A stretch of 64,000 bases of DNA, from positions 992,001 through 1,056,000 of the forward strand of contig OZ240221.1 in the NCBI GenBank assembly GCA_965197675.1, given 5' to 3'. A program made the position numbers and the translations under genes. Below, in pieces: positions 50,818 through 57,933 of the stretch. Numbering within the stretch: the stretch's first letter is position 1; the number at the start of each line of letters is the position of its first letter. This DNA is from G965197675 sp965197675. GTDB taxonomy: Bacteria; Chloroflexota; Dehalococcoidia; Plut-88900. A model generated the notes under the pieces. It worked only from the letters and a program-made list of their open reading frames with translations. It was not told the origin of the DNA and did not search any database.

Positions 50818-51515
50818 CCTCCCTGGGCCGGACGCCCGGCGCGGTCAGCGGAGTGGTCGAGTCCGAGTGCGTGACGAGCATCGAACACCCTGTCGAGCTT
50901 CAGACTGTGGCCGGGCACGAGAGCGTCACCCAGACCGCGCTCATGGACGCCGTGGTGACGGCCATCGGAGGGACGGTCTCGGCAGCGATGGGAGCATCGC
51001 AGACCAGCGTCGCCTTCGTCCCCAACGGAGAGACGCGGTTCACGCTGCCGGTGGGAGATGGGGCAGACATTCACGCAGTGACCGTGGACGCAAGCCTTGA
51101 GGCGAGCCTCCGCATCCCCATCCCCCCGCTGACCCAGTTGACACACCACCCGGAGCGGACAGAGCAGGTCACCAGGACCGTGCACCTCCATCGCCCGGGG
51201 GACAGCGACTCCGACAGCCAGACGGCGACGGCCACCGCGACGGCCTACGCCTACGTCCCCAGCGCCACCATCGCCAGGGAGGTGACGGTGGACGTCCTGC
51301 ACAAGGAGTACGTCAAGGCCGAGACGGTGGAGCGGGAGCCGGTCACCGGCAATCGCGAGGAGCATTTGAGCCTCGCGTCGGGCGTCGGGTCCGACGCCCC
51401 CTTCGCCGTCCTTGTCCTGCCGGAGCCCGAGCCCGAGGACCCGCCCGCAGAGCAGGAGCCCGCGGACGGGCTGCGCAACTGGTTCGAGGCGCTGGGATGG
51501 GAGTGGCCCTGGTGA
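50718..51515 (+). CDS. 3' part of the frameshifted PrgI-type gene (beta-rich domain)
   Basis: 265 codons in the -1 frame. GAFTVTHEWIPHPLPAVEG continues the 5' part's SFTFLWEDGAG. Beta-rich throughout, with a Thr/Ala stretch SQTATATATAYAYVPSA, a Pro/Glu-rich segment, and a C-terminal LRNWFEALGWEWPW. No family recognised. A free start at GTG 50718 has no convincing ribosome site. The one-base loss is near GGGCCGGGG (50732-50740). Overlaps the next small gene by 19 bases. Confidence 0.5.
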   Translation: MGGRRRAGAFTVTHEWIPHPLPAVEGELCDLRVTSLGRTPGAVSGVVESECVTSIEHPVELQTVAGHESVTQTALMDAVVTAIGGTVSAAMGASQTSVAFVPNGETRFTLPVGDGADIHAVTVDASLEASLRIPIPPLTQLTHHPERTEQVTRTVHLHRPGDSDSDSQTATATATAYAYVPSATIAREVTVDVLHKEYVKAETVEREPVTGNREEHLSLASGVGSDAPFAVLVLPEPEPEDPPAEQEPADGLRNWFEALGWEWPW

Positions 51516-51811
51516 GGCACGGGCTGACGGCAACCCTTCTGGCCGGGGTCGCGCTGGCTACCACCGGCGCGGCCCCGGCGGAGGAGCAGGAGATGCTCCG
51601 CCAGTTCGACCGCGTGCTCACGGCGATGGCCTACGCCGCCTCGGGCCTCTGTCTCTTCGCCATCGTCTGGGCCGGGTTCGTCCTGATGGCCGAGGGAGGC
51701 GAGGAGCGGGGCGGCGGCAGGGCCAAGAGCGCGGTGGTGGGCCTGGTCCTAGTGCTCTCGGCCAAGGGCGTCGCCGCCCTGCTGAGCCACGGCGTCATCC
51801 CAACCCCATAG
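51497..51811 (+). CDS. VirB2/TrbC-like small membrane protein
   Basis: 104 residues with a signal-like N-terminus (LTATLLAGVALATTGAAPAE) and two hydrophobic helices (MAYAASGLCLFAIVWAGFVL and SAVVGLVLVLSAKGVAALLS) around the GGGRAKSAVVG motif, the same plan as the gene at 49507. Likely a pilin-type or channel subunit. Begins inside the end of the preceding gene, so translation is coupled. Confidence 0.65.
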   Translation: MGVALVRHGLTATLLAGVALATTGAAPAEEQEMLRQFDRVLTAMAYAASGLCLFAIVWAGFVLMAEGGEERGGGRAKSAVVGLVLVLSAKGVAALLSHGVIPTP

Positions 51812-51830
51812 AGAAAAGGAAGCCATCGAG

Positions 51831-52367
51831 TTGAAGAAGCTGCTTGAACGAATCACGAAGCGAGGGACGGAGACCCCACCGGGGGAGGTCGGCGCTCCAC
51901 TAGAGCTGCCCGGAAGTGCGGTAGAGCCAACCCCTCCGAAGCTCCCGCCCGAGCTGCCCCTCTTTTTCATGCTGTCGCACCTGGACGACGACGGCCCGGT
52001 GCGCCTGGACGGGGTGAAGCTCGGCGTCTGCGAGGTGATGGGTCTTGAGATCGACGAGCCGAAGCTGGGGGCCTTCGCCGGGGCCCTCAACGCACTGGAC
52101 TTCCCCGCCCAACTGCTCATAAGGCAGCACCCGCCGCGTTTGGCAGGGATGAGAGAGAAGCTGCAACAGGCCCAGCCGGAGGACCTTCCCCCGCAGACCA
52201 GAGCGGCGGCCGAGTCCCTCGGGCGTCTGCTCACCGACCTGGAGGCCCGCGACGGCATCCTCGACCGGCGCTTCTACGCCGTGTGCGAGGCGCCCCGAAT
52301 CGACGACCTGCGCGGCCTGCTTGCAAGAGCGGGGCTTTCCGTCCACCTGCTGAAGGGCAGGCAGTAG
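51831..52367 (+). CDS. VirB4/TraC-like N-terminal stub lacking the ATPase domain
   Basis: 178 residues from a TTG at 51831 (AAGGA upstream). LNALDFPAQLLIRQHPPRLA and GILDRRFYAVCEAPRIDDL resemble the N-terminal, non-catalytic region of VirB4-type T4SS ATPases of Gram-positive/actinobacterial elements. The protein ends at LLKGRQ where the P-loop ATPase domain would follow, and no ATPase is encoded downstream; the sequence changes to lower GC after about 52400. Either a deletion cut the gene or a split ATPase lay in lost DNA. The family call is moderate. Confidence 0.45.
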   Translation: MKKLLERITKRGTETPPGEVGAPLELPGSAVEPTPPKLPPELPLFFMLSHLDDDGPVRLDGVKLGVCEVMGLEIDEPKLGAFAGALNALDFPAQLLIRQHPPRLAGMREKLQQAQPEDLPPQTRAAAESLGRLLTDLEARDGILDRRFYAVCEAPRIDDLRGLLARAGLSVHLLKGRQ

Positions 52368-52545
52368 AAGAGATATTCCACAACTGCGGTCTCGGATTTC
52401 GGACAGTTCCCGAGGGCGTGTACATCTCGGTCAGTGAGCCATCAGGTTAGTTGGGCGGCCTTGGGATTGAGGAGCGACAAAGGCGGCTAGGTGACCGGAC
52501 CTTCTGCCCCAATTTGCCGTATGCACGACAGGGGTCCGTGAGCAC

Positions 52546-53232
52546 CTACTGAAACTGGGCAATGGCCCAAACCTCTTCGTCGCCTATCTTCATTGCTTCG
52601 AAGTGGACTTCTCCGTAACCGATGGGTCCTCCTGAGCTCGTCTCCCAGCCGTGGAGGGCCTCGGTCCCCTCTTTAGGCTCTCCCCACTCATCTCGGAAGC
52701 CGTGCGTCACAATGCTGGACTCCGGGACCCGCATGTTCGGGTGGAACCGTATTCCCAGATCTTCTGCCGAAGGGCTGTATGAGCCATGCCTCACCCGCAG
52801 CTTATCCTCGGGGGGTTCTTCGGGGAAGAAAGACATCTGGGGATTGCGCAGTTTTCGCACCTCGGAGACCTTCAGGCTCATGTGGCACTGCAAGAACCAA
52901 ACCGGTGAGGGAACGTACCGCAGGCAGGCGTTTGCGGTGGCTTCGCGGCTGGCGTCAGGTGCGATCCGTTCGCGGACGCTGTCGATTACGTCAAACGTGA
53001 AGCGGCCCTCCCGTGCATACTCCTCCCGTACAACGGGCTCGAACATGTCAGGGAAGAAGCCCAAAGTGGCGGCCACGCGGTCCACTAGCACCTCTCCGGG
53101 TTCGGGCCGGTGTTGCCTTGTCCGGCGAAAGGCGAAGGCCAGCTGCTGGCCTTCGAGAAGGCGGTGAACGATTTCGTGCCACTTGCTCCAGTATCGGCGG
53201 TACCCATGCCATCCTTGGCAGTTGATTATTGC
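52546..53232 (-). pseudogene. 3' part of an ImmA/IrrE-type zinc metallopeptidase gene, after an in-frame TAG
   Basis: Directly after the TAG at 53233-53235 the same frame continues for 228 codons: AIINCQGWHGYRRYWSKWHE then IVHRLLEGQQLAF. This has the zinc motif WHEIVH (HExxH) found in ImmA/IrrE-like proteases that cleave partner repressors. LLVDR/VAATLGFFPDMFEPVV, FDVIDSVRERIAPDAS and the closing beta domain (FHPNMRVPESSIVTHGF) fit this family. Internal initiation at the GTG at 53091 would yield 181 residues without the zinc site. So without readthrough the enzyme is not made. Confidence 0.6.
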
Positions 53233-53595
53233 CTAGTACTTCCGGTGCCAGGGCTTTGGGTCCACGCGACGAACGGTAATGGCGTCCGTGTCTCCGCCGA
53301 ATTCGGCCTTCAAGTCGCCGATGGAAACCTTCTGGACCGGCGCCTCCTCTGCGAGCACTGCATCAATTTCCTCTTCGGTGTGCACCTCGGTGATGCTCAG
53401 ATCTAGTGATGCAGCAAATCCATTCGCTAGGTCGCTCAGGGTCGGGGGTGTGCCATGAGCAGCCACCCAAGCGCGGAGCCGGGCAAGGCAATGGTGAACG
53501 ATCATGTCCTCAAAGTTGCCTGCTGAGCCGAGGCGCAACTCCTTAGCTACCCGCTTGAGCTCTAGATCGTAGGTGCCGTTACGGGTCCTGCTCAC
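53233..53595 (-). CDS. 5' part of the ImmA/IrrE-type metallopeptidase gene (ends at in-frame TAG)
   Basis: 120 residues from a GTG at 53595 that overlaps the XRE gene's stop (GTGA). It is a soluble helical region (LKRVAKELRLGSAGNFEDMI, HCLARLRAWVAAHGTPPTLS) ending VDPKPWHRKY before TAG. The WHRKY-TAG-AIIN junction has no ribosome site and no start codon nearby, so the two halves look like one gene of about 349 residues (52546-53595). The order XRE then ImmA-type protease is the usual arrangement in phage and ICE control modules. Confidence 0.6.
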   Translation of the reverse strand: MSRTRNGTYDLELKRVAKELRLGSAGNFEDMIVHHCLARLRAWVAAHGTPPTLSDLANGFAASLDLSITEVHTEEEIDAVLAEEAPVQKVSIGDLKAEFGGDTDAITVRRVDPKPWHRKY

Positions 53596-54017
53596 TTCGC
53601 ATCCTCCAGAAAGGGCTTTACCGCCAGATAGAGGGTGCGCCAGTCATCTTTTGCCTTCGTAGCATGAGGGCCACCGCCCCGCCTGGCGACAATCGATTGT
53701 TCGATTGAGAGAAGCATCATCGTCTGCCGATAAGTCAGCCCTTCTTCTTCGGCGAGTTCGCCGAGACTTCTAGGGATCTCAATCGAGGGCGGCTCATATT
53801 CCTTGGGCGACCCTCCCCTGAGCAGGTACTCCACCGACGCGTTGAGGGCATCGGCCACCTGGAGCAGGCGTCTCCCGCTAATTCCGGAGCGGTCTTGTTC
53901 AACCTCCCAGATGAAGCTCTTCGACAGACCAGAACGGCCCGCCAGCGCTTCGAGGGTAAGGCCCATCGAGTTCCGTATGTGGTTGATCCTCTGGCCCACA
54001 GTATCCAGCTGCGGCAT
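53592..54017 (-). CDS. XRE family transcriptional regulator
   Basis: A 141-residue DNA-binding protein. The Xre/Cro helix-turn-helix is RINHIRNSMGLTLEALAGRS followed by GLSKSFIWEVEQDRSGISGR near the N-terminus. The C-terminal part (LGELAEEEGLTYRQTMMLLS) is helical. I start it at the ATG at 54017, which has GGGGGGA directly before it; an ATG at 54044 is nine codons upstream. It overlaps the protease-like gene and diverges from the ubiquitin-like operon across a shared promoter region, so it is the likely repressor of that operon. Confidence 0.8.
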   Translation of the reverse strand: MPQLDTVGQRINHIRNSMGLTLEALAGRSGLSKSFIWEVEQDRSGISGRRLLQVADALNASVEYLLRGGSPKEYEPPSIEIPRSLGELAEEEGLTYRQTMMLLSIEQSIVARRGGGPHATKAKDDWRTLYLAVKPFLEDAK

Positions 54018-54037
54018 AGTTCCCCCCGCTTTCAGGC

Positions 54038-54066
54038 TTGACATACCGAAATCCAGGAATTATAGT
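54038..54066 (+). promoter_or_regulatory. Near-consensus promoter for the ubiquitin-like operon, overlapping a reverse -10
   Basis: TTGACA (54038-54043), 17-base spacer, TATAGT (54061-54066): one mismatch from the sigma70 consensus. It drives toward 54271 with a leader of about 195 bases. The reverse strand has TATAAT at 54064-54059, overlapping the forward -10, which would serve the XRE gene. The two promoters therefore cannot be open at once. Confidence 0.55.
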
Positions 54067-54192
54067 GAAATTATGGAAAGCGCATGGTCTGTCACTCTCG
54101 CTCCTATGGTATATCCCGAACTCCGAAAGCGCAAGCTGGAAGATAGGGGAAATACAGTAGGGAGGGCGTCAACCCAGCGTGTCTGCATCGAC

Positions 54193-54209
54193 GCTCCCAT
54201 AACGGGAGC
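54193..54209 (+). promoter_or_regulatory. Small hairpin in the operon leader
   Basis: GCTCCC-ataac-GGGAGC: six-base stem, five-base loop, about 60 bases before the first gene. No T-run. A possible regulatory or stabilising structure; role not known. Confidence 0.25.
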
Positions 54210-54270
54210 TGCGTACGGCAGACCGATATCTACTTACGGCATGAAAGCCGAAGAACGAGGAGTTTGAGGA

Positions 54271-54519
54271 ATGAGTACAGACGGAAAGATCACACTGAAA
54301 GTTGCGACTCCGGCGGGACCGTACGAGGACACCTTTCAAGAAACCTCCAAGGTCCATGAGGTGGTGTCCACCGTTGTCAAGGCGATGGGGCTAAAGGAAG
54401 GGGATGCGTTCGAGCTGGCATACGATGGCGTTCCGCTTGACAATGACCGCCCCATCGGAAGTTTCGGCTTGGAGGACGGGACGGTCCTGGACCTGATTGC
54501 GTCAGGCTCGGCGGTGTGA
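54271..54519 (+). CDS. Ubiquitin-like (beta-grasp) protein
   Basis: 82 residues with the beta-grasp layout: strand (KITLKVATPAG), strand (YEDTFQETSKV), helix (HEVVSTVVKAMGLKEGD), strand (FELAYDGVPLDNDRPIGSFG), closing strand (LEDGTVLDLIASG). The GxxLD...R....GL..GT.L.L pattern follows ubiquitin closely. The C-terminus is GSAV, not Gly-Gly: the last Gly is four residues from the end, so either trimming after Gly by the encoded JAMM protease or a non-standard conjugation is implied (inference). GAGGAGTTTGAGGA precedes the ATG. It begins a GTGA-coupled operon with E2-, JAMM- and E1-like genes. Confidence 0.8.
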   Translation: MSTDGKITLKVATPAGPYEDTFQETSKVHEVVSTVVKAMGLKEGDAFELAYDGVPLDNDRPIGSFGLEDGTVLDLIASGSAV

Positions 54520-54968
54520 CGGTGGGAACGGTGGAAGAACTTGCCGTTGAGCGCGAGATCGAGGCGGTGAGGGAGAACGCGGACCTCCACGGTTGGCCCT
54601 TCGAGCCGGTGGGCCCGCTCTGTTTTCGCGTTACCCTCACCGCCCACAACGGTGACACTTATCAGGTAGAGGTGGAGTGCGACGGCTTTCCCGTACGGCC
54701 GGCCGCGTTTCACTGGCGCAACCAGGATACCGGCAAGCTGGACGAACCGGCCGACGCGCCCGCTCCATGCGGTTTCTTCCATTCCACAGGTCGGATCTGC
54801 GCACCCTGGAACCGCCTTGCCTCGACGGAAGGCGGGCCTCACCAAGAGTGGGTTCAGGCTAACTGGATGCAGCAGTCTGAGACCAAAGGCACGGTCACGT
54901 TGGCCGCGATGGTCACGCGCCTGCACCACGAGCTGCGCAGCAAGCAATACGTAGGGCGGCGGCAGTGA
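54516..54968 (+). CDS. E2-like (UBC-fold) conjugating protein
   Basis: 150 residues from a GTG overlapping the previous TGA. It has the UBC plan: helix 1 (1-28), beta-meander (CFRVTLTAHNGDTYQVEVEC, GFPVRPAAFHW), then HSTGRICAPWNR, which matches the E2 active-site region with Cys95 as candidate nucleophile, and final helices (TLAAMVTRLHHELRSKQY). The His-Ser/Thr before the Cys (HSTGRIC) replaces the HPN motif of eukaryotic E2s, common in bacterial E2-like proteins. Likely receives the ubiquitin-like protein from the E1-like partner and passes it to a target. Not an E3; none is seen. Confidence 0.72.
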   Translation: MTVGTVEELAVEREIEAVRENADLHGWPFEPVGPLCFRVTLTAHNGDTYQVEVECDGFPVRPAAFHWRNQDTGKLDEPADAPAPCGFFHSTGRICAPWNRLASTEGGPHQEWVQANWMQQSETKGTVTLAAMVTRLHHELRSKQYVGRRQ

Positions 54969-55480
54969 TGGGTAGTTTTTGGGCAGCCCTTGCACGTCGG
55001 TTCCGTCGAACCGCACAGCCTCTTCCGAGGTACACAGTCGTCATGACGACTCAATGCCGCGACCAGCTCACGAAGAAACTTCGTGGGAGCGTCCGGCGCG
55101 GTCACGAGGGCATCGTCTACTTCGTGGGATTGACGACCGGATCTACCTCACTGGCCCTGTCCGCAATGGCCCCAAAGGCAGATGCGACGGCCGGAAGCGT
55201 CGACGTATCCGCGTTTGAGCTTGGCAAGGTCATCCGATACGCCGCCATAGCTGAGCTGCAGGTCGTGGGGCAACTTCACACGCACCCATGTGGGGCGTAC
55301 CACAGTGAAGGCGACCTCGCGGGGATGAAGATCCGCTATCCCGGGTACTTCTCGATCGTGGTCCCCAACTATGGCGCTGAACTCCCATCACTTGGAGACG
55401 CCCACACCCTGATGTGGACCGCGGAGGGCTTCCTAGAGGTCGAGAAGCCAATCACTTTCTTCGATGGACTTGGGGCATGA
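54965..55480 (+). CDS. JAMM/JAB-domain isopeptidase
   Basis: A 171-residue metalloprotease of the JAB1/MPN (RadC/Mov34) family. Zinc site: Glu48 in GHEGIVYFVG, then QLHTHPCGAYHSEGDLAG with His105, His107, Ser114 and Asp117. The GTG at 54965 overlaps the E2 stop; an ATG at 54968 is equally possible (one residue shorter). Bacterial JAB proteins in such operons trim the precursor ubiquitin-like protein or remove it from targets, so it could cut after the lone Gly near the partner's C-terminus. Its short basic N-terminus (ARRFRRTAQPLPRY) is not hydrophobic enough for a membrane anchor. Confidence 0.82.
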   Translation: MMGSFWAALARRFRRTAQPLPRYTVVMTTQCRDQLTKKLRGSVRRGHEGIVYFVGLTTGSTSLALSAMAPKADATAGSVDVSAFELGKVIRYAAIAELQVVGQLHTHPCGAYHSEGDLAGMKIRYPGYFSIVVPNYGAELPSLGDAHTLMWTAEGFLEVEKPITFFDGLGA

Positions 55481-56835
55481 ATCAGCAGGAATACCAGCGA
55501 CGGCTGTTGGAACGCGAGATGCGCTACCCGGCATGGAAACCGCTTCTGGCCGACCGTCCCGTCCACATTCATGTCGACCCTGGATACGCCGCCACGTACG
55601 CTGGGCAGGTGGCCACCATCACCGCCGCCAGCCTCTTTGGGCGGATGAGTGCCTCGGTCTCAATGGGTGTGCCTTCCGAGCCAATTCTCGAGCCTCTGCC
55701 ATGGGTGGGTGAGGCGCTCGATGTAGTGGCGATGCGTTCGTTGAGGGCTGCGGACCCCTATGGCCTCTATGAGCAGCGGCCGTCGCGGCCCGGAGACTTG
55801 CGGGTGGTGCTAGGCCCGTATGGAGATGGGCTAGTCGTACACGGCTCCGGCTGGAGTGCGTATTGCGGGAGAGAACCGTCTCCTATACCGCAGTCGGACG
55901 AATTGAATCCCTTTGGAGCCGCCTTCGCCGTAGTCGCAGGGGCATCGCGACTACCACATGATTTGGAAGCGGCAACCATTGAGCCGATCCTAGTAGATAC
56001 CTATACCTGGAGCACCGGTCTGGCCTCCTCCAACGCGGCGACAGTAACGCCCCATTTTGATATTGGAGAGCTGTGGTGCATCGGGGTCGGCTCAGTCGGA
56101 AGTTGTGCCCTCTTCTTCCTTGGCCTAGTCACGAGGAGCTTTCACGCCGTCCTCGTCGACCGAGACGTCGTTAAGGTCGAGAACGTCAGGCGCTCGGCCT
56201 TGTTTACGTCACAGGATGCACTTGGTGAGGAACCCAAAGTGGACGTTGCAGGCCGTTGGCTGAGCGAGGTCGGAGTCGAACGGATAGAACCGCAAATCGG
56301 GTGGCTGGATGAAATCCCAGAGCGATGGATCGGTCGTGAAATAGGTTCGCCCGACATCCTGATCTCAGCTGCCAACGAGAGGAGTGTGCGACCCCATATC
56401 GAGAGTGGGTTCCCACCTCTCCAGGTGTACGGGACTACGGGAAGAAACTGGCAATCCACATTGTTTCGTCACATCCCGCTAAAGGACGCCTGCTCCCTCT
56501 GTGTGCCCGGCGCTGAAACGGTGCAGTTGCCAGCGCTCTGCGCTACTGCTCCGCCTGCCTCGCCGGACGACGCCGATGAGGACGATGTGGCACTACCATT
56601 TCTGTCCTACGCAGCCGGCCTCATGACCGTAGCAGAAATTGCCAAGGTCACCCTTACCGGCAAGGCAGTTGGTCGTAATCGTGTCTTTTTCGAGCCCCGC
56701 ACGCCAACCTTGGTTCGGGCCGTGACGCTCAATCACAAGGCGGGATGCGTCTGTGGGATGAGGGATGGGTCCGTACACCACGCCGCGATTCAGGGTTCGC
56801 GGTTCGCGTCGCTGTCATCGAAGGACCCAAAGTGA
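55477..56835 (+). CDS. E1-like ThiF-family adenylating enzyme
   Basis: 452 residues from an ATG overlapping the JAMM gene's stop (ATGA). The adenylation domain (about 196-430) has the nucleotide motif IGVGSVGSCALFFLGL (GxGxxG at 203-208), VLVDRDVVKVENVRRS (Asp, Asn and Arg ligands), Lys254, and zinc cysteines DACSLC and GCVCG (Cys339, 342, 424, 426). A candidate catalytic Cys is Cys355 in LPALCATAPP. The first 190 residues are an extra domain of unknown type (not a second ThiF repeat by eye). It should adenylate the C-terminus of the ubiquitin-like protein and pass it to the E2-like protein. Confidence 0.8.
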   Translation: MNQQEYQRRLLEREMRYPAWKPLLADRPVHIHVDPGYAATYAGQVATITAASLFGRMSASVSMGVPSEPILEPLPWVGEALDVVAMRSLRAADPYGLYEQRPSRPGDLRVVLGPYGDGLVVHGSGWSAYCGREPSPIPQSDELNPFGAAFAVVAGASRLPHDLEAATIEPILVDTYTWSTGLASSNAATVTPHFDIGELWCIGVGSVGSCALFFLGLVTRSFHAVLVDRDVVKVENVRRSALFTSQDALGEEPKVDVAGRWLSEVGVERIEPQIGWLDEIPERWIGREIGSPDILISAANERSVRPHIESGFPPLQVYGTTGRNWQSTLFRHIPLKDACSLCVPGAETVQLPALCATAPPASPDDADEDDVALPFLSYAAGLMTVAEIAKVTLTGKAVGRNRVFFEPRTPTLVRAVTLNHKAGCVCGMRDGSVHHAAIQGSRFASLSSKDPK

Positions 56836-56846
56836 GCTAAAGGCAG

Positions 56847-57911
56847 ATGCCATCGCAACAGCACGAACAGTGGAAGCAAGACCTCTTCGACCACCTGGAC
56901 CGCAAGTTGAGCGGGTGTATCTCGTGCGAGTTCGGAGAGAGCAGGGACAGTCACGCCCCCACGCATATCGGGAGGCACCGGGAGCCTTCCCAGCAGGTCC
57001 TGTGGACGTGCGAGCGAATGCACCCTCACAGCTACGACCTGCTGCGGGGCGCCGGGTTCGTGGTGATGGAGCAGCAACAGTCCGCCCCAATCGGCGGCCG
57101 ATGCCGCCCGGACCTCACCATCCTGGACACCCATCGCGACCCCTTAGCCTTCATAGAGGTTGTACGCTCCAACCGCCCCAGCAACTCCCTTCGAGTGGCG
57201 GAGGAGCTTGGCATTCCGCTTTTCACGATTCTCGCTCCTCACAGGCGGTCCCTAGTTCCCGGGCTCAGGCCGTCCCGCCCCTGGTGGGACTTCGACCCCA
57301 GCCTGCCGGAGGACGCCAAGCGCCAGATGTACTACATGGAGCAGGTGGCAGACGAGTTGATGCGCCGTAATGGCGATGGAGACGCAACCTGGGCGGACCT
57401 CGACATGATGCTGGATGACGACGGGAAGCTGGTCTTTGCGAGCTTCCGCGGCTCGCCGCCCGACCTGGCGGGGTCGACGTTTCCGAGGACGGGCGACCTG
57501 ATCGTGGCGGAACTGTGCTCTTGGGACTGCGACAAGTCAATGGAGATGCTTGGGCGCGAGCGGCTCATGGATCAACAGAACGCCATTGTCTCCATGCGCG
57601 AGACTTTGGAGCAGGACCTGGGGAGGATTCTGCTGGGAGCCATTCGAGGTGCGAATGATGGGACGAGCCGATTCGTCGTCCCGGTCGGGTCGGAGGAGGT
57701 TCACGTTGAGATGAGCCTGAAGCCTCTCAACCCACACGTGAGCGCTAACGACCCCCTAGTCCTCAACCTGATGACCCAAGTCGCCAAGGCAGCCGACAAG
57801 GTTCGCACCCGCCATAGGCGAAAAACTGCCGCCTTCGTCGCGAACGAGTGTGAGGTTACAACACCGACGGAGATGAGTGGCACACAAGCCGAGGGCCGGG
57901 CCGGGATCTGA
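56847..57911 (+). CDS. Protein with PD-(D/E)XK-nuclease-like domain
   Basis: 354 residues, 11 bases after the E1-like gene. Residues about 75-135 resemble a restriction-endonuclease-type fold: IGGRCRPDLTILD (Asp89), then PLAFIEVVRSNRPSNSLRVA (Glu104 with EVV in place of ExK), followed by LGIPLFTILAP. The N-terminal 60 residues carry Cys and His (CISCEFGES, CERMHPHSYD) that could bind zinc. The C-terminal half (200-354) has no recognised domain. Its position suggests an effector or target of the ubiquitin-like system. The missing Lys means catalysis is doubtful. Confidence 0.5.
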   Translation: MPSQQHEQWKQDLFDHLDRKLSGCISCEFGESRDSHAPTHIGRHREPSQQVLWTCERMHPHSYDLLRGAGFVVMEQQQSAPIGGRCRPDLTILDTHRDPLAFIEVVRSNRPSNSLRVAEELGIPLFTILAPHRRSLVPGLRPSRPWWDFDPSLPEDAKRQMYYMEQVADELMRRNGDGDATWADLDMMLDDDGKLVFASFRGSPPDLAGSTFPRTGDLIVAELCSWDCDKSMEMLGRERLMDQQNAIVSMRETLEQDLGRILLGAIRGANDGTSRFVVPVGSEEVHVEMSLKPLNPHVSANDPLVLNLMTQVAKAADKVRTRHRRKTAAFVANECEVTTPTEMSGTQAEGRAGI

Positions 57912-57933
57912 GGAGAGACGGCGGAGGACACAG

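Noticed and set aside
54271..56835. Ubl plus ThiF-type gene read as thiamine or molybdenum-cofactor sulfur transfer (ThiS/MoaD-ThiF/MoeB)
   Set aside because: An E2-like gene and a JAMM protease lie between them, there are no thi or moa genes, the Ubl lacks the Gly-Gly used in sulfur transfer, and the E1 has a long extra N-terminal domain.
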